Part shown: positions 1 to 8,020 of the stretch, in pieces
Layout of the letters: each line of letters begins with the position of its first letter
How positions within the stretch are numbered: position 1 is the first letter of the stretch
From: an uncultured Clostridia bacterium
GTDB taxonomy: Bacteria > Bacillota > Clostridia > Christensenellales > Aristaeellaceae
Direction of reading: 5' to 3'
Length of the DNA stretch: 36,859 nucleotides
NCBI GenBank assembly: GCA_945928315.1
Contig: CAMENN010000015.1
Span: 1-36,859, forward strand
Program-made: the position numbers and the translations under genes
The notes under the pieces: model-generated
Databases searched by the model: none
What the model was told of the DNA's origin: nothing
The model's input: the letters and a program-made list of their open reading frames with translations, nothing else

Positions 1-45
1 ATGGGGTTCAAGAGGCCGCGAGTTCGAATCTCGCCACTCCGACCA
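1..45 (+). tRNA. tRNA-Pro(GGG), 3' part
   Basis: The window opens inside a tRNA. Visible parts are the anticodon loop ATGGGGT (anticodon GGG) followed by the 3' half of its stem (TCAAG), the T-arm GCGAG-TTCGAAT-CTCGC, the 3' acceptor strand CACTCCG, discriminator A and an encoded CCA ending at 45. The acceptor strand implies a 5' strand CGGAGTG, as is usual for bacterial tRNA-Pro. The 5' half lies outside the window. Confidence 0.9.
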
Positions 46-46
46 G

Positions 47-85
47 AAAAAGTCCCAGGTTTTGTTGAAAAACCTGGGACTTTTT
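47..85 (+). terminator. Intrinsic terminator after tRNA-Pro, probably bidirectional
   Basis: A long stem (AGTCCCAGGTTTT pairing with AAAACCTGGGACT) around a short loop begins one base after the tRNA CCA. It ends in TTTTT on the plus strand. The other flank is AAAAA, so it can also stop transcripts arriving leftward from the acetyltransferase gene at 224-877. Confidence 0.9.
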
Positions 86-223
86 GCATGCTTGCCAATT
101 CTCCCGGACACTCGATTGCAGGCGATTCGCAGACGATAGAACCGGTTTCATTCCTTCTGTGCGGTCCGCTTCTGCCTCGGATTCCTTCATTTTCCGCCGG
201 AGCCGTCCTCCTGTTTCCTGCGC

Positions 224-877
224 TCAGAGCCGCTCGCCAAACCTGTCCGCCCCCTCCTGCCAGGACGTCAGAAACTGCTGCACATGCCAGCCGTCTGCGG
301 CAGCGTGATGACAGGTGATGGACAGCGGCATCATCAGCCGCCCCTCCCGTTCCTCAAACCGGCCCGCCTCCACGGAGGGAAAGTAGTAGGGCTTGCTCAT
401 GTCCGTGTGGACGGCAAAGTGGCGAAAGCTGATCCATGGCACGCAGGAAACCGTATAGGCATTCTCCGGCGGCAGCCTGTCTGCCTGCGCGAGCACGCCA
501 TGCTGCCCGCCATAGTGGCGCTGATTGTCGAGATACGCCGCATGAAAGCGCCGGAAATCCTCGTCATAAGGCATCCACATCAGCGAAAACGTGTGGTCGT
601 CCTCGTGAAACGTCGCGTAGAGTGGGGTGAGCATGTCATAGTATCCCAGCTTCCCCTCCCGCTCAGCCAGCCGGAATTCCGTCTGCTCGCAGAGGCACCT
701 CGTCGTCAGCCACAGATAGGCCGGGAAAAAGCGCAGCCCGGCCGCCTTGAGCGCTGCGCGCATCGCCGTCACATCCATGTCCACGGTGAGCGAGTAGCCG
801 GTCGGCGCCATCTTCGCAAAGTAGGTGAACACCTGCGCGCGCGGCCATGTGCGCAGGTCGATCGGAGTAAACGTCAT
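224..877 (-). CDS. cat: Chloramphenicol acetyltransferase (CAT) family protein
   Basis: CAT-family enzymes transfer acetyl from acetyl-CoA to the 3-hydroxyl of chloramphenicol in the cytoplasm, acting as homotrimers. The 217-residue product matches the family's usual length. It carries the catalytic signature HHAAADGWH (residues 190-198; expected base His191, structural Asp195) and the PWISF segment (148-151) with the serine that supports the transition state. The classical form is HHAVCDGFH, so the His and Asp are kept but neighbouring positions differ. I chose the ATG at 877, with an AGGAAGG ribosome site about 6 nt upstream; an ATG at 883 is also possible. The gene is alone, with its own promoter and the terminator at 47-85. 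Chromosomal CAT-like proteins do not always confer resistance, so activity on chloramphenicol is not shown here. Confidence 0.85.
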   Translation of the reverse strand: MTFTPIDLRTWPRAQVFTYFAKMAPTGYSLTVDMDVTAMRAALKAAGLRFFPAYLWLTTRCLCEQTEFRLAEREGKLGYYDMLTPLYATFHEDDHTFSLMWMPYDEDFRRFHAAYLDNQRHYGGQHGVLAQADRLPPENAYTVSCVPWISFRHFAVHTDMSKPYYFPSVEAGRFEEREGRLMMPLSITCHHAAADGWHVQQFLTSWQEGADRFGERL

Positions 878-916
878 GGTCATCCTTCCTTTCCGGCGCA
901 GCCTGCGCCTGCCTCC

Positions 917-944
917 ATCATAACAGCACACGCGGAAAAATCAA
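917..944 (-). promoter_or_regulatory. Sigma-A promoter for the CAT-family gene
   Basis: Reading leftward, TTGATT (939-944) and TATGAT (917-922) are separated by 16 bp. A TG dinucleotide one base before the -10 makes it an extended -10. It lies about 40 nt before the start codon. Confidence 0.6.
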
Positions 945-1033
945 CCGACGCTCCGTAGAGCGGCATTTCAGGCAGAAAGTCCGGCTTTTTCGTCATTTTT
1001 TCAGTAATTTCTTAAAAAAGCTTCTCCGTGGTC

Positions 1034-1062
1034 TTGCAAAACCACCCGTCATCTGCTACAAT
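1034..1062 (+). promoter_or_regulatory. Sigma-A promoter for the symporter gene
   Basis: TTGCAA (1034-1039) and TACAAT (1057-1062) are 17 bp apart, and TGC directly before the -10 gives an extended -10. The start codon at 1110 is in the right range. Confidence 0.75.
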
Positions 1063-1109
1063 GTCGAAGATTTGGGCAAAACTACATAGGACCTACAGGA
1101 GGAAAAGCG

Positions 1110-2441
1110 ATGAACAACAAAAGCAACCGTCTGGCAATCAAGATGCTGATTTCGATGGTCGCCGGCATTGCCGTCGGGCTCATTTTCATGGTCATCCGTG
1201 AAAAGCTGGGCGCGTCTTCCGCGGCCTGGCAGACGATCAACAACTGGCTCTTCCAGGACATCACCGCACAGGGCGCCGAAAAGGCCGTCGGCCTGTTCTA
1301 CATCGGCGGTCAGCTCTTCGTCAAATCCCTGCAGCTGGTCATCGTGCCGATGGTGTTTTCCTCCATCGTGCTGGCCATCAGCACCATCCGCGACGCCTCG
1401 ACGCTGGGGCGCGTTTCCGCCAAGACCTTCGGCTGGTTCCTGCTGACCACCACGGTTGCGCTGGTGCTCGCCGGCTCCGTGGCGCTCACCTGCTTCAACA
1501 AAGGTCTGTTCAATACCACGATCGAGGGGCTGTCCGCCGTGACCGGCTCCACCGGCTCCAACCCGCTCAACGTGATCCTCAACATTGTCCCCAGCAACAT
1601 TGCCGCGTCCTTCTCCGTCAACAACGCCGTGCTCTCGCTGATCTTCCTGGCGATCGTCATCGGCCTGAGCCTCAACAAAAAGGGCTACGGCGAGGAGTCG
1701 GTGATCAACCGCCTGTGCAAGGAGCTCAGCGATGTCGTCGTCGTCTTCCTGAACTTCGTCGTGGACAAGTTTGGCCCTGTCGCCGTCTTCATGCTGCTCA
1801 CCCGCACGTTCGCGACCTACGGCATCGACTACCTGAAGCCGGCCGCCGCCTACGTCGTGCTGACCGTGGCGCTGCTGCTCATCTACCTGTTCATCGGCTA
1901 TCCGCTCTACATCGCGATCGCCGCGAAGCTCAACCCCTTCACGTTCATCCGCAAGATCTTCAAGGTGGTCGTCTTCGGCTTCTCCACCAGCTCCAGTGCC
2001 GCGACGCTGCCGCTGAACACGGAGACGAACGTCTCGGACCTGGGCGTGGACAAGCAGATCGCCTCCTTCGTCCTGCCGCTGGGCATGACCATCAACATGG
2101 ACGGCACCGCCATCATGCAGGTCGTCGCCGCGCTGTTCCTGGCGGGCGTGGGCGGCTATGAGGTCGGCGTCGTCAACCTGATCGTCATCATGGTGCTCGC
2201 GCTGATCGCCTCCGTCGGCACCCCGGCCGCCCCGGGTGCTGGCGCGGTGATCCTCTTCACCATCCTCTCCGGCATGGGCTTCACCGGCGAAGCGGCCATG
2301 ACGGGCTACGCGCTGATTCTGGCGATCAACCGCCCGATCGAGATGCTGGTGACCAGCCTCAACTGCGTGGGCGACTCCGTCGCCACCATCGCCATCGCCA
2401 AGAGCGAGGGCAAGCTCGACGAGCGCATCTACAACAGCTGA
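1110..2441 (+). CDS. Dicarboxylate/amino acid:cation symporter (DAACS family), substrate site altered
   Basis: This is a 443-residue membrane transporter of the GltPh/GltP/SstT fold, which couples solute uptake to Na+ or H+. It has the expected run of hydrophobic helices, the serine-rich hairpin-1 motif FSTSSSAATLP (291-301) and the cation-site motif NMDGT (329-333). The last helix keeps the cation-site Asn and Asp (LNCVGD, 417-422). By alignment from memory with GltPh, however, the residues that bind the substrate are changed: Asp394 is replaced by Glu411, and Arg397, which holds the side-chain carboxylate, by Val414. An acidic amino acid is therefore an unlikely substrate; a neutral amino acid or another solute fits better. 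Start ATG at 1110 with AGGAGG 7 nt upstream. It is a single-gene unit with its own promoter and terminator. Confidence 0.88.
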   Translation: MNNKSNRLAIKMLISMVAGIAVGLIFMVIREKLGASSAAWQTINNWLFQDITAQGAEKAVGLFYIGGQLFVKSLQLVIVPMVFSSIVLAISTIRDASTLGRVSAKTFGWFLLTTTVALVLAGSVALTCFNKGLFNTTIEGLSAVTGSTGSNPLNVILNIVPSNIAASFSVNNAVLSLIFLAIVIGLSLNKKGYGEESVINRLCKELSDVVVVFLNFVVDKFGPVAVFMLLTRTFATYGIDYLKPAAAYVVLTVALLLIYLFIGYPLYIAIAAKLNPFTFIRKIFKVVVFGFSTSSSAATLPLNTETNVSDLGVDKQIASFVLPLGMTINMDGTAIMQVVAALFLAGVGGYEVGVVNLIVIMVLALIASVGTPAAPGAGAVILFTILSGMGFTGEAAMTGYALILAINRPIEMLVTSLNCVGDSVATIAIAKSEGKLDERIYNS

Positions 2442-2590
2442 TGACCTTCCGGTCCCCTGCGCAGCCCAACTCAGGGGGACCGCTGGCAGAGCCCGTCCCC
2501 GCTTCCGAGCCGCTGATCAGTGATGCCTTATCGTGCTCGCTGTACGGCGCATGAACACTGTTGCCTGCAGCTGTACAAATCCACAGCCTG

Positions 2591-2627
2591 CCGCCCGGCA
2601 CAGAAGCCTCTGTGCCGGGCGGTTTTT
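2591..2627 (+). terminator. Intrinsic terminator, plus strand
   Basis: A perfect 14-bp GC-rich stem (2591-2604 with 2609-2622) around the loop AGCC is followed by TTTTT. It ends the symporter transcript, about 150 nt after the stop codon. Confidence 0.9.
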
Positions 2628-2635
2628 GTGCGGAC

Positions 2636-2670
2636 AAAAAGAAGCCCTGCCCCGGAATTCCGGGACAGGG
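2636..2670 (-). terminator. Intrinsic terminator, minus strand
   Basis: On the minus strand, CCCTG(T)CCCGG-AATT-CCGGG(G)CAGGG folds into a hairpin with one internal mismatch, followed by CTTCTTTTTG. It sits just after the stop codon of the lipoprotein gene at 2698-3234, back to back with the plus-strand terminator. Confidence 0.85.
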
Positions 2671-2697
2671 AACGGATACCGCGCCGCAGAGTCGCCC

Positions 2698-3234
2698 TTA
2701 CCGGCCCGTGATGCGGTTCCAGAGATCGCCGAAGTCGTCTGCCAGCTCGTCAAAGCCGGTCGCCTTGCCCAGGCGCTCGCCGAAGCTCTTGATCTGGCCG
2801 TAGAGCGTCTCGTCGTTGGTGATCTCCACGCGGGTGAGGGACCTGTCGACCTCCTGCACCTTTTCGGTGATCATCTGCTTCATCCGGTCGTCAAGGCCCG
2901 CGTTGTACTGATCCTCAAACTCCACGCCGATGAGCACGCGGTCGTCATAGACGATGACCTCCGCGTCGTCGATCTCGCTGATGCGCTCAACGGCATCGCT
3001 GATGCGCTCAGCCAGCTGGCCGGCCTGCGCGGGCGTCATGCTCGTCTGCGCCATCGGGGATTCGGACGGCGAGACCGTCGCCATGGGGCTGTTCGTCGCG
3101 GTCATCGTGGCCATCGGCTGGGTGGTCATGGGCGCCGTCGTCGGGTTTATGGTGTTGGCGGTGCCGGCAGCGCAGCCCGTCAAGGTCGTTCCCACTGCGA
3201 TCATGCACAGCAGGGCGAGAATCCTTTTTTTCAC
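2698..3234 (-). CDS. YhcN/YlaJ-family sporulation lipoprotein
   Basis: The 178-residue product has a lipoprotein signal peptide (MKKR start, hydrophobic core, lipobox LTGC with Cys21). Next comes a low-complexity Met/Thr/Ser/Pro linker (about residues 30-66) with repeated PMAT-like units. The C-terminal domain has the stretch DDAEVIVYDDRVLIGVEF, typical of YhcN/YlaJ spore lipoproteins. These proteins sit in spore membranes and affect germination or outgrowth; the exact role is not settled. The start codon is GTG at 3234, with GGAGG 10 nt upstream. I see no convincing forespore promoter in the short upstream gap. Confidence 0.85.
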   Translation of the reverse strand: MKKRILALLCMIAVGTTLTGCAAGTANTINPTTAPMTTQPMATMTATNSPMATVSPSESPMAQTSMTPAQAGQLAERISDAVERISEIDDAEVIVYDDRVLIGVEFEDQYNAGLDDRMKQMITEKVQEVDRSLTRVEITNDETLYGQIKSFGERLGKATGFDELADDFGDLWNRITGR

Positions 3235-3306
3235 TTGATTCGCCTCCTCGCCGCTATTGTGCGCACGGGGCGGGCGATCTATCAGCGTTTTTTCAGGAAA
3301 ATTCTG

Positions 3307-4779
3307 TCAGGCGTCGTAGAACGTGCAACCGCCGATGAACTCGCGCAGGATGGACGTGGGCGGAATCTCGCTCTCGTCGTCGCAATCGACGAAATAGTTG
3401 AGGAACTTGACCAGCCGACGCGCGCGCACATACCACGGGCTGTCCGGCGTGATCGAGCAGAGCATCGGGTAGGCGTACTTCTTGAGCACGGCGATCTCGT
3501 AGAGCAGCGAGGAGTTGAACATCACGTCCGCACGCTCCTGGAACGGGAAGATGTACTTCTCCTCGCCCGCGCGCACGCTGTCCCACATCTGCATCGTCTT
3601 CTCGACGCTCGTGGAGCGGGAGCGGAAGTCGCGCACCATGCGCCGCAGCAGGCGCATGTCCGTCGTGCGGATGCGGTTGTGGCAGTCGAGGTTGAGCTGC
3701 GTGAGCGCGCTGACGTACACGCGGAACTTGAGCTCGGAAGGGATGTCGGCGCTCAGCGCATCATTGAGGCCGTGAATGCCCTCGACGATGAGCACCTGGT
3801 CCTCCGAGACGCGCGTACGCACGCCCTGCTCCTCGCGCTTGCCGGTGATGAACGAATAGCGCGGCAGCTCCACCTCGCGCCCGGCGAGCAGATCGACGAG
3901 CTGCTCGTTGAACAGCGGCACGTCGATGGACTCCAGGCACTCGAGGTCGGGCTTGCCGTCCTCTCCCAGCGGCACGCGGCTGCGGTCGATGTAATAGTCG
4001 TCCAGCGAGATGGCCAGCGGGCGCTTGCCGCTCACGCGCAGCTGGATGCTCAGCCGGTTGGCGAACGTCGTCTTGCCGCTGGAGGACGGACCGGCCACGA
4101 ACACCACGCGCGCGCCATGGGCGACGATGCGCTCGGCGATCTGCGCGATGGCGCGGTCCTGCAGCGCCTCATTGACGCGGATGAACGTGCGCGCCTCCCC
4201 GCGGGCGATGATGTCGTTGAGGTCGGCGGCCGTCTCGCATTGCAGGATGCGCGAGCACTCCGCAGCCTCGGCATAGGTGCGCATGAGCTGCGGGCGCTCC
4301 ACGAACGGCGCGGGCGGACCGGAGAGGTCGTAATCCGGCAGCATCAGCACCATGCCCGGGTAGTAAAAGCGCAGCGCGAAGCTGGCGATTTCGCCGGTGG
4401 ATTTCGCCATGTCGCCGTAGAAGTATTCGCTGAAGCCGTCGCAGGTGTAGACGTCGAAGTAGTCAAACGGCCGGTAGCGCAGCAGGCGGACGGTGTCCTC
4501 CTGTCCCTTCTCGGCAAAGTAGCGCTTTGCCTCCTCGCGCGTCCAGCGCGCCCTGGTGATCGGCAGGTTCTGCTCCGAAATCTCGTGCATGCGCTGCTCG
4601 ATGGCGCGCACCCGGGCGGCGGTGAGGCTTGCCCCCTTCACCGTCATGTAGATGCCCCGGCCGATGCTGTGCTCAAAGCGCACGGTGGCGCCCGGCAGCA
4701 CATCGCGCAGGGCCAGCAGCAGAATCAGCCGAGCGCTGCGCTCATAGATTCTGCGGTCCTCTTCATTTCTGCCGTCCAT
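3307..4779 (-). CDS. Uridine kinase-family nucleoside kinase with N-terminal extension
   Basis: The 490-residue product has a C-terminal P-loop kinase domain of the uridine kinase/phosphoribulokinase family: GPSSSGKT (230-237), the ISLDDYY segment (258-263) and the downstream LIVEGIHGLN motif. The N-terminal 200 residues resemble the threonyl-tRNA-synthetase-like region fused to this kinase in many Firmicutes, including a long segment rich in Tyr and Phe. Such proteins are annotated as uridine kinases but their physiological substrate is poorly defined. I placed the start at the ATG at 4779, with GGAGG 8-9 nt upstream. The frame stays open further upstream, but that stretch is non-coding in character and overlaps the dispersed repeat at 4879-5055. 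Confidence 0.85.
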   Translation of the reverse strand: MDGRNEEDRRIYERSARLILLLALRDVLPGATVRFEHSIGRGIYMTVKGASLTAARVRAIEQRMHEISEQNLPITRARWTREEAKRYFAEKGQEDTVRLLRYRPFDYFDVYTCDGFSEYFYGDMAKSTGEIASFALRFYYPGMVLMLPDYDLSGPPAPFVERPQLMRTYAEAAECSRILQCETAADLNDIIARGEARTFIRVNEALQDRAIAQIAERIVAHGARVVFVAGPSSSGKTTFANRLSIQLRVSGKRPLAISLDDYYIDRSRVPLGEDGKPDLECLESIDVPLFNEQLVDLLAGREVELPRYSFITGKREEQGVRTRVSEDQVLIVEGIHGLNDALSADIPSELKFRVYVSALTQLNLDCHNRIRTTDMRLLRRMVRDFRSRSTSVEKTMQMWDSVRAGEEKYIFPFQERADVMFNSSLLYEIAVLKKYAYPMLCSITPDSPWYVRARRLVKFLNYFVDCDDESEIPPTSILREFIGGCTFYDA

Positions 4780-4878
4780 AATGGCCTCCTTTCGCCGAAG
4801 ATGGGCGAGAGTCACAGGATGCACCGAAGCGGGCGGGAGTTCACCCCGTCCGCCCGGATATGGGTTTGTCGATCCGAT

Positions 4879-5055
4879 CATACCACGCTCAAACAGAGCC
4901 AAGCCGTGCGGCAACAACCCGTCAGGTAACGCTTCGCTCCCTGACTGCTCTTTCTTTGATCGCTTCGCGATAGGGTTACGCTGGGCTGCCGCCCAGACCT
5001 GCCTGAGGGACATCGTCCCTCAGACTCCCTTCTTCGCTTCGCGCCTATTATCGTA
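4879..5055. repeat. Dispersed hairpin-rich element, copy A
   Basis: This intergenic stretch shares both ends with a second copy at 20891-21184. The shared left part runs ungapped from CATAC...CTCAAACAG (4879-4896) through GTCAGGTAACGCTTCGCTCC (from 4921), CCTGACT and GATCGCTTCGCGAT. The shared right end is CTTCTTCGCTTCGCGC followed by an AT-rich tail containing GTATCA. Most of it folds into short hairpins: TCAGG...CCTGA, ATCGC...GCGAT, TGGGC...GCCCA and TGAGGGAC...GTCCCTCA. No reading frame or transposase is present. It lies between the kinase gene and the stop codon of the flavoprotein gene. Confidence 0.8.
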
Positions 5056-6330
5056 TCACTGCCATGAAAGCGCCCTCTCCGCGGCGCTCTTTCCCGCGAG
5101 CGCCCCTGTGGAAAACGCGATCTGCAGATTGAAGCCGCCGGTGTGCGCGTCCACGTCCAGCACCTCCCCGGCAAAGTACAGCCCCTCCGTTTTGCGGCTC
5201 ATCATCGTGCCCGGGGTGATCTCGGTCACGTCCACGCCGCCGCGGGTCACGATCGCCTCCTCGATGGGGCGCGTGCCCGTCACGCGGAGCGGCAGCGCTT
5301 TCAGCATATGCCCGATCGTCTGCCGCTGCTCGCGGGTGATCTGGCTGACCGGCGCGTCGGCGGAAAGGCCGCACAGCGTCGCAAACACCGGTCCCATGCG
5401 CGCGGGCATCAGCTCCACGAACACCGAGGACAGCTGCTTGCGCGCGTTCTGCGCAAACTCGCGCTGGAGCCGCAGATCGACCTGCTCGTCCGTGAGCGCG
5501 GGCTTCATGTCGAGCGTCACAGCGGCCTGCGAGAAGTCCTCCGGCAGGTGGCTGCTCAGCGAGAGGATCAGCGGGCCGCTCACGCCGAAGTGCGTGAAGA
5601 GCATCTCGCCCAGCTCGTCGAAGATCTTCTTTTTGCCCACGCGCGCGCTGACGCGCACATTTTTGAGCGAGAGCCCCTGCAGGAGCGTCGGCCACTTCTC
5701 CTCCATCGTCAGCCCGACGAGCGAGGCGCGCAGCGGCGTGACGGTGTGCCCGTTGTCCCGGGCGAAGCGGTAGCCATCGCCCGTGGATCCGGTCGAGGGG
5801 TAGCTGACGCCGCCCGTCGCCACGATGACGCAGGGCGAAAGGAGCGTTCCCCCCTGCGCCAGGCGAACGGCGAGCAGGCCGTCCTCCCCGCGCGCGACGC
5901 GGGCAACCTCCGTATTCAGGCACACCTGTACGCCGGCGTCCTTCATGCCGCGGGCGAGCGCGCGCGTCACATCGCTGGCCTTGTCGCTGACAGGGAAAAC
6001 GCGGCCGCCGCGCTCCACCTTGGTGGGCATGCCGAGCATGTCGAGCGTCGCTGTCGTGTCCTCATGCGTGAACTGGCGCAACGCGGCATTGAGAAACCGC
6101 GGATTGCGCGGCACGCTGGCGAAGAACTCGTCGAGCTCCGCGACATTGGTCACGTTGCAGCGGCCCTTGCCGGTGATGTAGAGCTTCTTGCCCAGCTTCT
6201 CGTTCTTTTCAAGGAGCGTGACGGACGCTCCGGCCCACGCAGCCTGCAGCGCGGCCATCATGCCCGCCGCGCCGCCGCCGATGACGATGACGTCACACGC
6301 GGTCCTTGCCGACATAGACCCTGTACTCAT
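5056..6330 (-). CDS. HI0933/YhiN-family FAD-dependent oxidoreductase
   Basis: The 424-residue product is a cytoplasmic FAD-binding protein of the HI0933 (aminoacetone oxidase-like) family. It has an N-terminal dinucleotide-binding motif VIGGGAAGMMAA (16-27), the family hallmark KKLYITGKGRCNVTN around residues 48-62, the internal VIVATGGVSYPSTGSTGDGY block, and the C-terminal FAGEVLDVDAHTGGFNLQ block. The family is widespread, but its physiological reaction is not firmly known. The start at 6330 has AAGGA 9 nt upstream. The first 38 nt overlap the end of the RpiR gene, so the two are translationally coupled. Confidence 0.88.
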   Translation of the reverse strand: MSTGSMSARTACDVIVIGGGAAGMMAALQAAWAGASVTLLEKNEKLGKKLYITGKGRCNVTNVAELDEFFASVPRNPRFLNAALRQFTHEDTTATLDMLGMPTKVERGGRVFPVSDKASDVTRALARGMKDAGVQVCLNTEVARVARGEDGLLAVRLAQGGTLLSPCVIVATGGVSYPSTGSTGDGYRFARDNGHTVTPLRASLVGLTMEEKWPTLLQGLSLKNVRVSARVGKKKIFDELGEMLFTHFGVSGPLILSLSSHLPEDFSQAAVTLDMKPALTDEQVDLRLQREFAQNARKQLSSVFVELMPARMGPVFATLCGLSADAPVSQITREQRQTIGHMLKALPLRVTGTRPIEEAIVTRGGVDVTEITPGTMMSRKTEGLYFAGEVLDVDAHTGGFNLQIAFSTGALAGKSAAERALSWQ

Positions 6331-7159
6331 CCCAGATTCCTTCCATCAGGCGGAAATGCTCGCTGAGCTCGTCCTTGCGGCGCAGCGCCAGCGCGACGAT
6401 CAGCGCATTGATGACCGACAGCGGCGCGGCCATCGAATCGACAAACGAGGCCATGTCCGTGCGCGCGGTCAGGCAGACGGTGCTCGTCGCGTAGATCGGG
6501 GACATCGGGCCGTCGGTCAGGCCGACGACCTGCGCGCCGCGCGCCCGGGCGAAGTTCATCGCCTCCAGCGTGCGGGTGGAATAGCGCGGGAAGCTGATGC
6601 CGAAGAGCAGGTCGCTCTCGTTGATGCGGCTGATCTGCTCGAAGACGTCGCCGCTCGCCTCGGAGACGGTGCGCACGTTGTCAAAGATGAAGTTGAGGTA
6701 ATAGGCCAGGAACTGCGCAATCGGCGCCGCAGAGCGCAGGCCCATCACATAGATGTTGCGCGCGCCGATGAGCTTGTCCACCACCTCGTCGAAGGCGGCG
6801 GTGTCGATCTCCTCTGTCGTCGTGCGGATGTTCTGCATGTCCTCGTGCAGCACGGTGCGCAGCACCTCGCTCTGGTCGATGTCGCTCGACATCTCAAAGC
6901 GCTGTACGGAGGTCAGCCAGTGGCGAACGAGCTCCTGAAGCGCCTTCTGCAGCTGCGGATAGCCCTCATAGCCCATCGCCGAGGCGAAGCGGACAACGGT
7001 CGATTCGCTGACGCCGACCTTCTCGCCCAGCTTGGAGGCCGTCATGAAGACCGCCTTGTCATAGTGCTCCACGATATATTCCGCGATCTTGCGGTGGCCC
7101 TTGCTCAGGCGTTTGCCGGATTGGTTCAGTCTGCGCATCATGTCCTGCATATCTTGCAT
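6293..7159 (-). CDS. MurR/RpiR-family transcriptional regulator
   Basis: The 288-residue product combines an N-terminal HTH_6 helix-turn-helix (about residues 5-80, including the recognition region VGVSESTVVRFASAMG) with a C-terminal SIS sugar-phosphate-binding domain (about 115-260, beginning near NIYVMGLRSAAPIA). RpiR regulators usually respond to phosphosugars. Here no sugar gene is adjacent, and the only co-transcribed partner visible is the HI0933-type flavoprotein. I chose the ATG at 7159, with AAGGAGG 9 nt upstream. A palindrome over the -35 of its promoter suggests that it represses its own gene. Confidence 0.9.
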   Translation of the reverse strand: MQDMQDMMRRLNQSGKRLSKGHRKIAEYIVEHYDKAVFMTASKLGEKVGVSESTVVRFASAMGYEGYPQLQKALQELVRHWLTSVQRFEMSSDIDQSEVLRTVLHEDMQNIRTTTEEIDTAAFDEVVDKLIGARNIYVMGLRSAAPIAQFLAYYLNFIFDNVRTVSEASGDVFEQISRINESDLLFGISFPRYSTRTLEAMNFARARGAQVVGLTDGPMSPIYATSTVCLTARTDMASFVDSMAAPLSVINALIVALALRRKDELSEHFRLMEGIWDEYRVYVGKDRV

Positions 7160-7203
7160 ACAAGTCTCCTCCTTGCGCCGTCCTGCGCGCATTCTCTGCA
7201 AGT

Positions 7204-7232
7204 ATTCTACCAAAGCACGCAAAAAAATGCAA
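7204..7232 (-). promoter_or_regulatory. Sigma-A promoter of the RpiR operon
   Basis: On the minus strand TTGCAT (7227-7232) and TAGAAT (7204-7209) are 17 bp apart, with TGG before the -10 (extended -10). It lies 45 nt before the start codon. Confidence 0.8.
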
Positions 7233-7253
7233 GAAGTTTTTCAACTCCCTGCA
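7228..7253. promoter_or_regulatory. Candidate RpiR operator palindrome
   Basis: TGCAAGAAGTT-TTTC-AACTCCCTGCA is an inverted repeat with 9 of 11 arm positions paired. It overlaps the -35 element of the RpiR promoter, a position suited to autorepression. The assignment to RpiR is inferred from position only. Confidence 0.45.
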
Positions 7254-7276
7254 AAGTTTTTGTGTTTTTCCGCCTA

Positions 7277-8017
7277 TCAGATGAGCCCGGTCAGTCCGTC
7301 GGTCGCCTCGGCATGCGTCATGTCGTAATGCAGCACGGTCATCGTCGCGTAGCCCTGCTCCAGCAGCTCGTAATCCCGGCTCTGCCTGCGGCCCGGCGCG
7401 ATGCAGCCGGTGAGCGTGTAGGTGGTCTCGCCCGCCGCGTTCACGCCCTTTGTGTACGTCTCGTCGTAGTGCAGCTGCTCCATCGGCGCAGCGACCAGGC
7501 CCTTCGCCTCGTCGCACGTCGGATAGTTGACGTTGAGCACGCTGCACGGCGGCAGCGGATGCGCCAGCATTGCGCCAAACGCCGTGACGGCCGTCGCGGC
7601 CGCCTTGTCGTAGGTGTCCTCGCGCGCGGACCCGAGCGAGATCGCCAGCGCGGGCAGGCCGCTCAGCGCGCCCTCCATCGCCGCGCCGACCGTGCCGGAA
7701 TACAGCACGTCGGACCCGGCGTTGTAGCCGTGGTTCACGCCGGAGATCACCGCCTCCGCCTCCGGGCACAGGCAGGCGAGCCCCAGCTTCACGCAGTCGG
7801 CCGGCGTGCCGCCGATGGCATAGGCCTGCTTTGCGCCCTCCACCTGCACCTCGCGCACAACCAGCGGCCGCGCGATCGTCAGCGACTGGCTCGCCGCGGA
7901 GCGCTGCCCGTCCGGCGCGCAGACGGTCACCTCATGCCCCGCTGCGGCAAACGCGCGCACCAGCGCGGCAATGCCCGGCGCGAACACGCCGTCGTCGTTG
8001 GAAATCAATACCTTCAT
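7277..8017 (-). CDS. surE: 5'/3'-nucleotidase SurE
   Basis: SurE is a divalent-metal-dependent phosphatase that removes phosphate from nucleoside 5'- and 3'-monophosphates in the cytoplasm. The 246-residue product starts with the diagnostic MKVLISNDDG, with metal-binding Asp8 and Asp9. It also has the internal SGVNHGYNAGSDVLYSGTVGA region (residues about 93-113), with the conserved Asn and Ser/Thr ligands. Length is normal for the family. It starts 3 nt after the stop codon of the upstream VanW gene, with its ribosome site GAGGAG inside that gene, so it is the last gene of a three-gene operon. Confidence 0.95.
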   Translation of the reverse strand: MKVLISNDDGVFAPGIAALVRAFAAAGHEVTVCAPDGQRSAASQSLTIARPLVVREVQVEGAKQAYAIGGTPADCVKLGLACLCPEAEAVISGVNHGYNAGSDVLYSGTVGAAMEGALSGLPALAISLGSAREDTYDKAAATAVTAFGAMLAHPLPPCSVLNVNYPTCDEAKGLVAAPMEQLHYDETYTKGVNAAGETTYTLTGCIAPGRRQSRDYELLEQGYATMTVLHYDMTHAEATDGLTGLI

Positions 8018-8020
8018 GCT

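Noticed and set aside
224-2441. A mobile resistance cassette around the acetyltransferase gene.
   Set aside because: No integrase, transposase, repeats or composition change is seen; the gene sits quietly between a tRNA and a symporter.
2533-4929. A 798-codon open frame on the plus strand.
   Set aside because: It lies opposite the lipoprotein and kinase genes, is rich in Arg, His and Ala with no recognised domain, and is the usual antisense artefact in GC-rich coding DNA.
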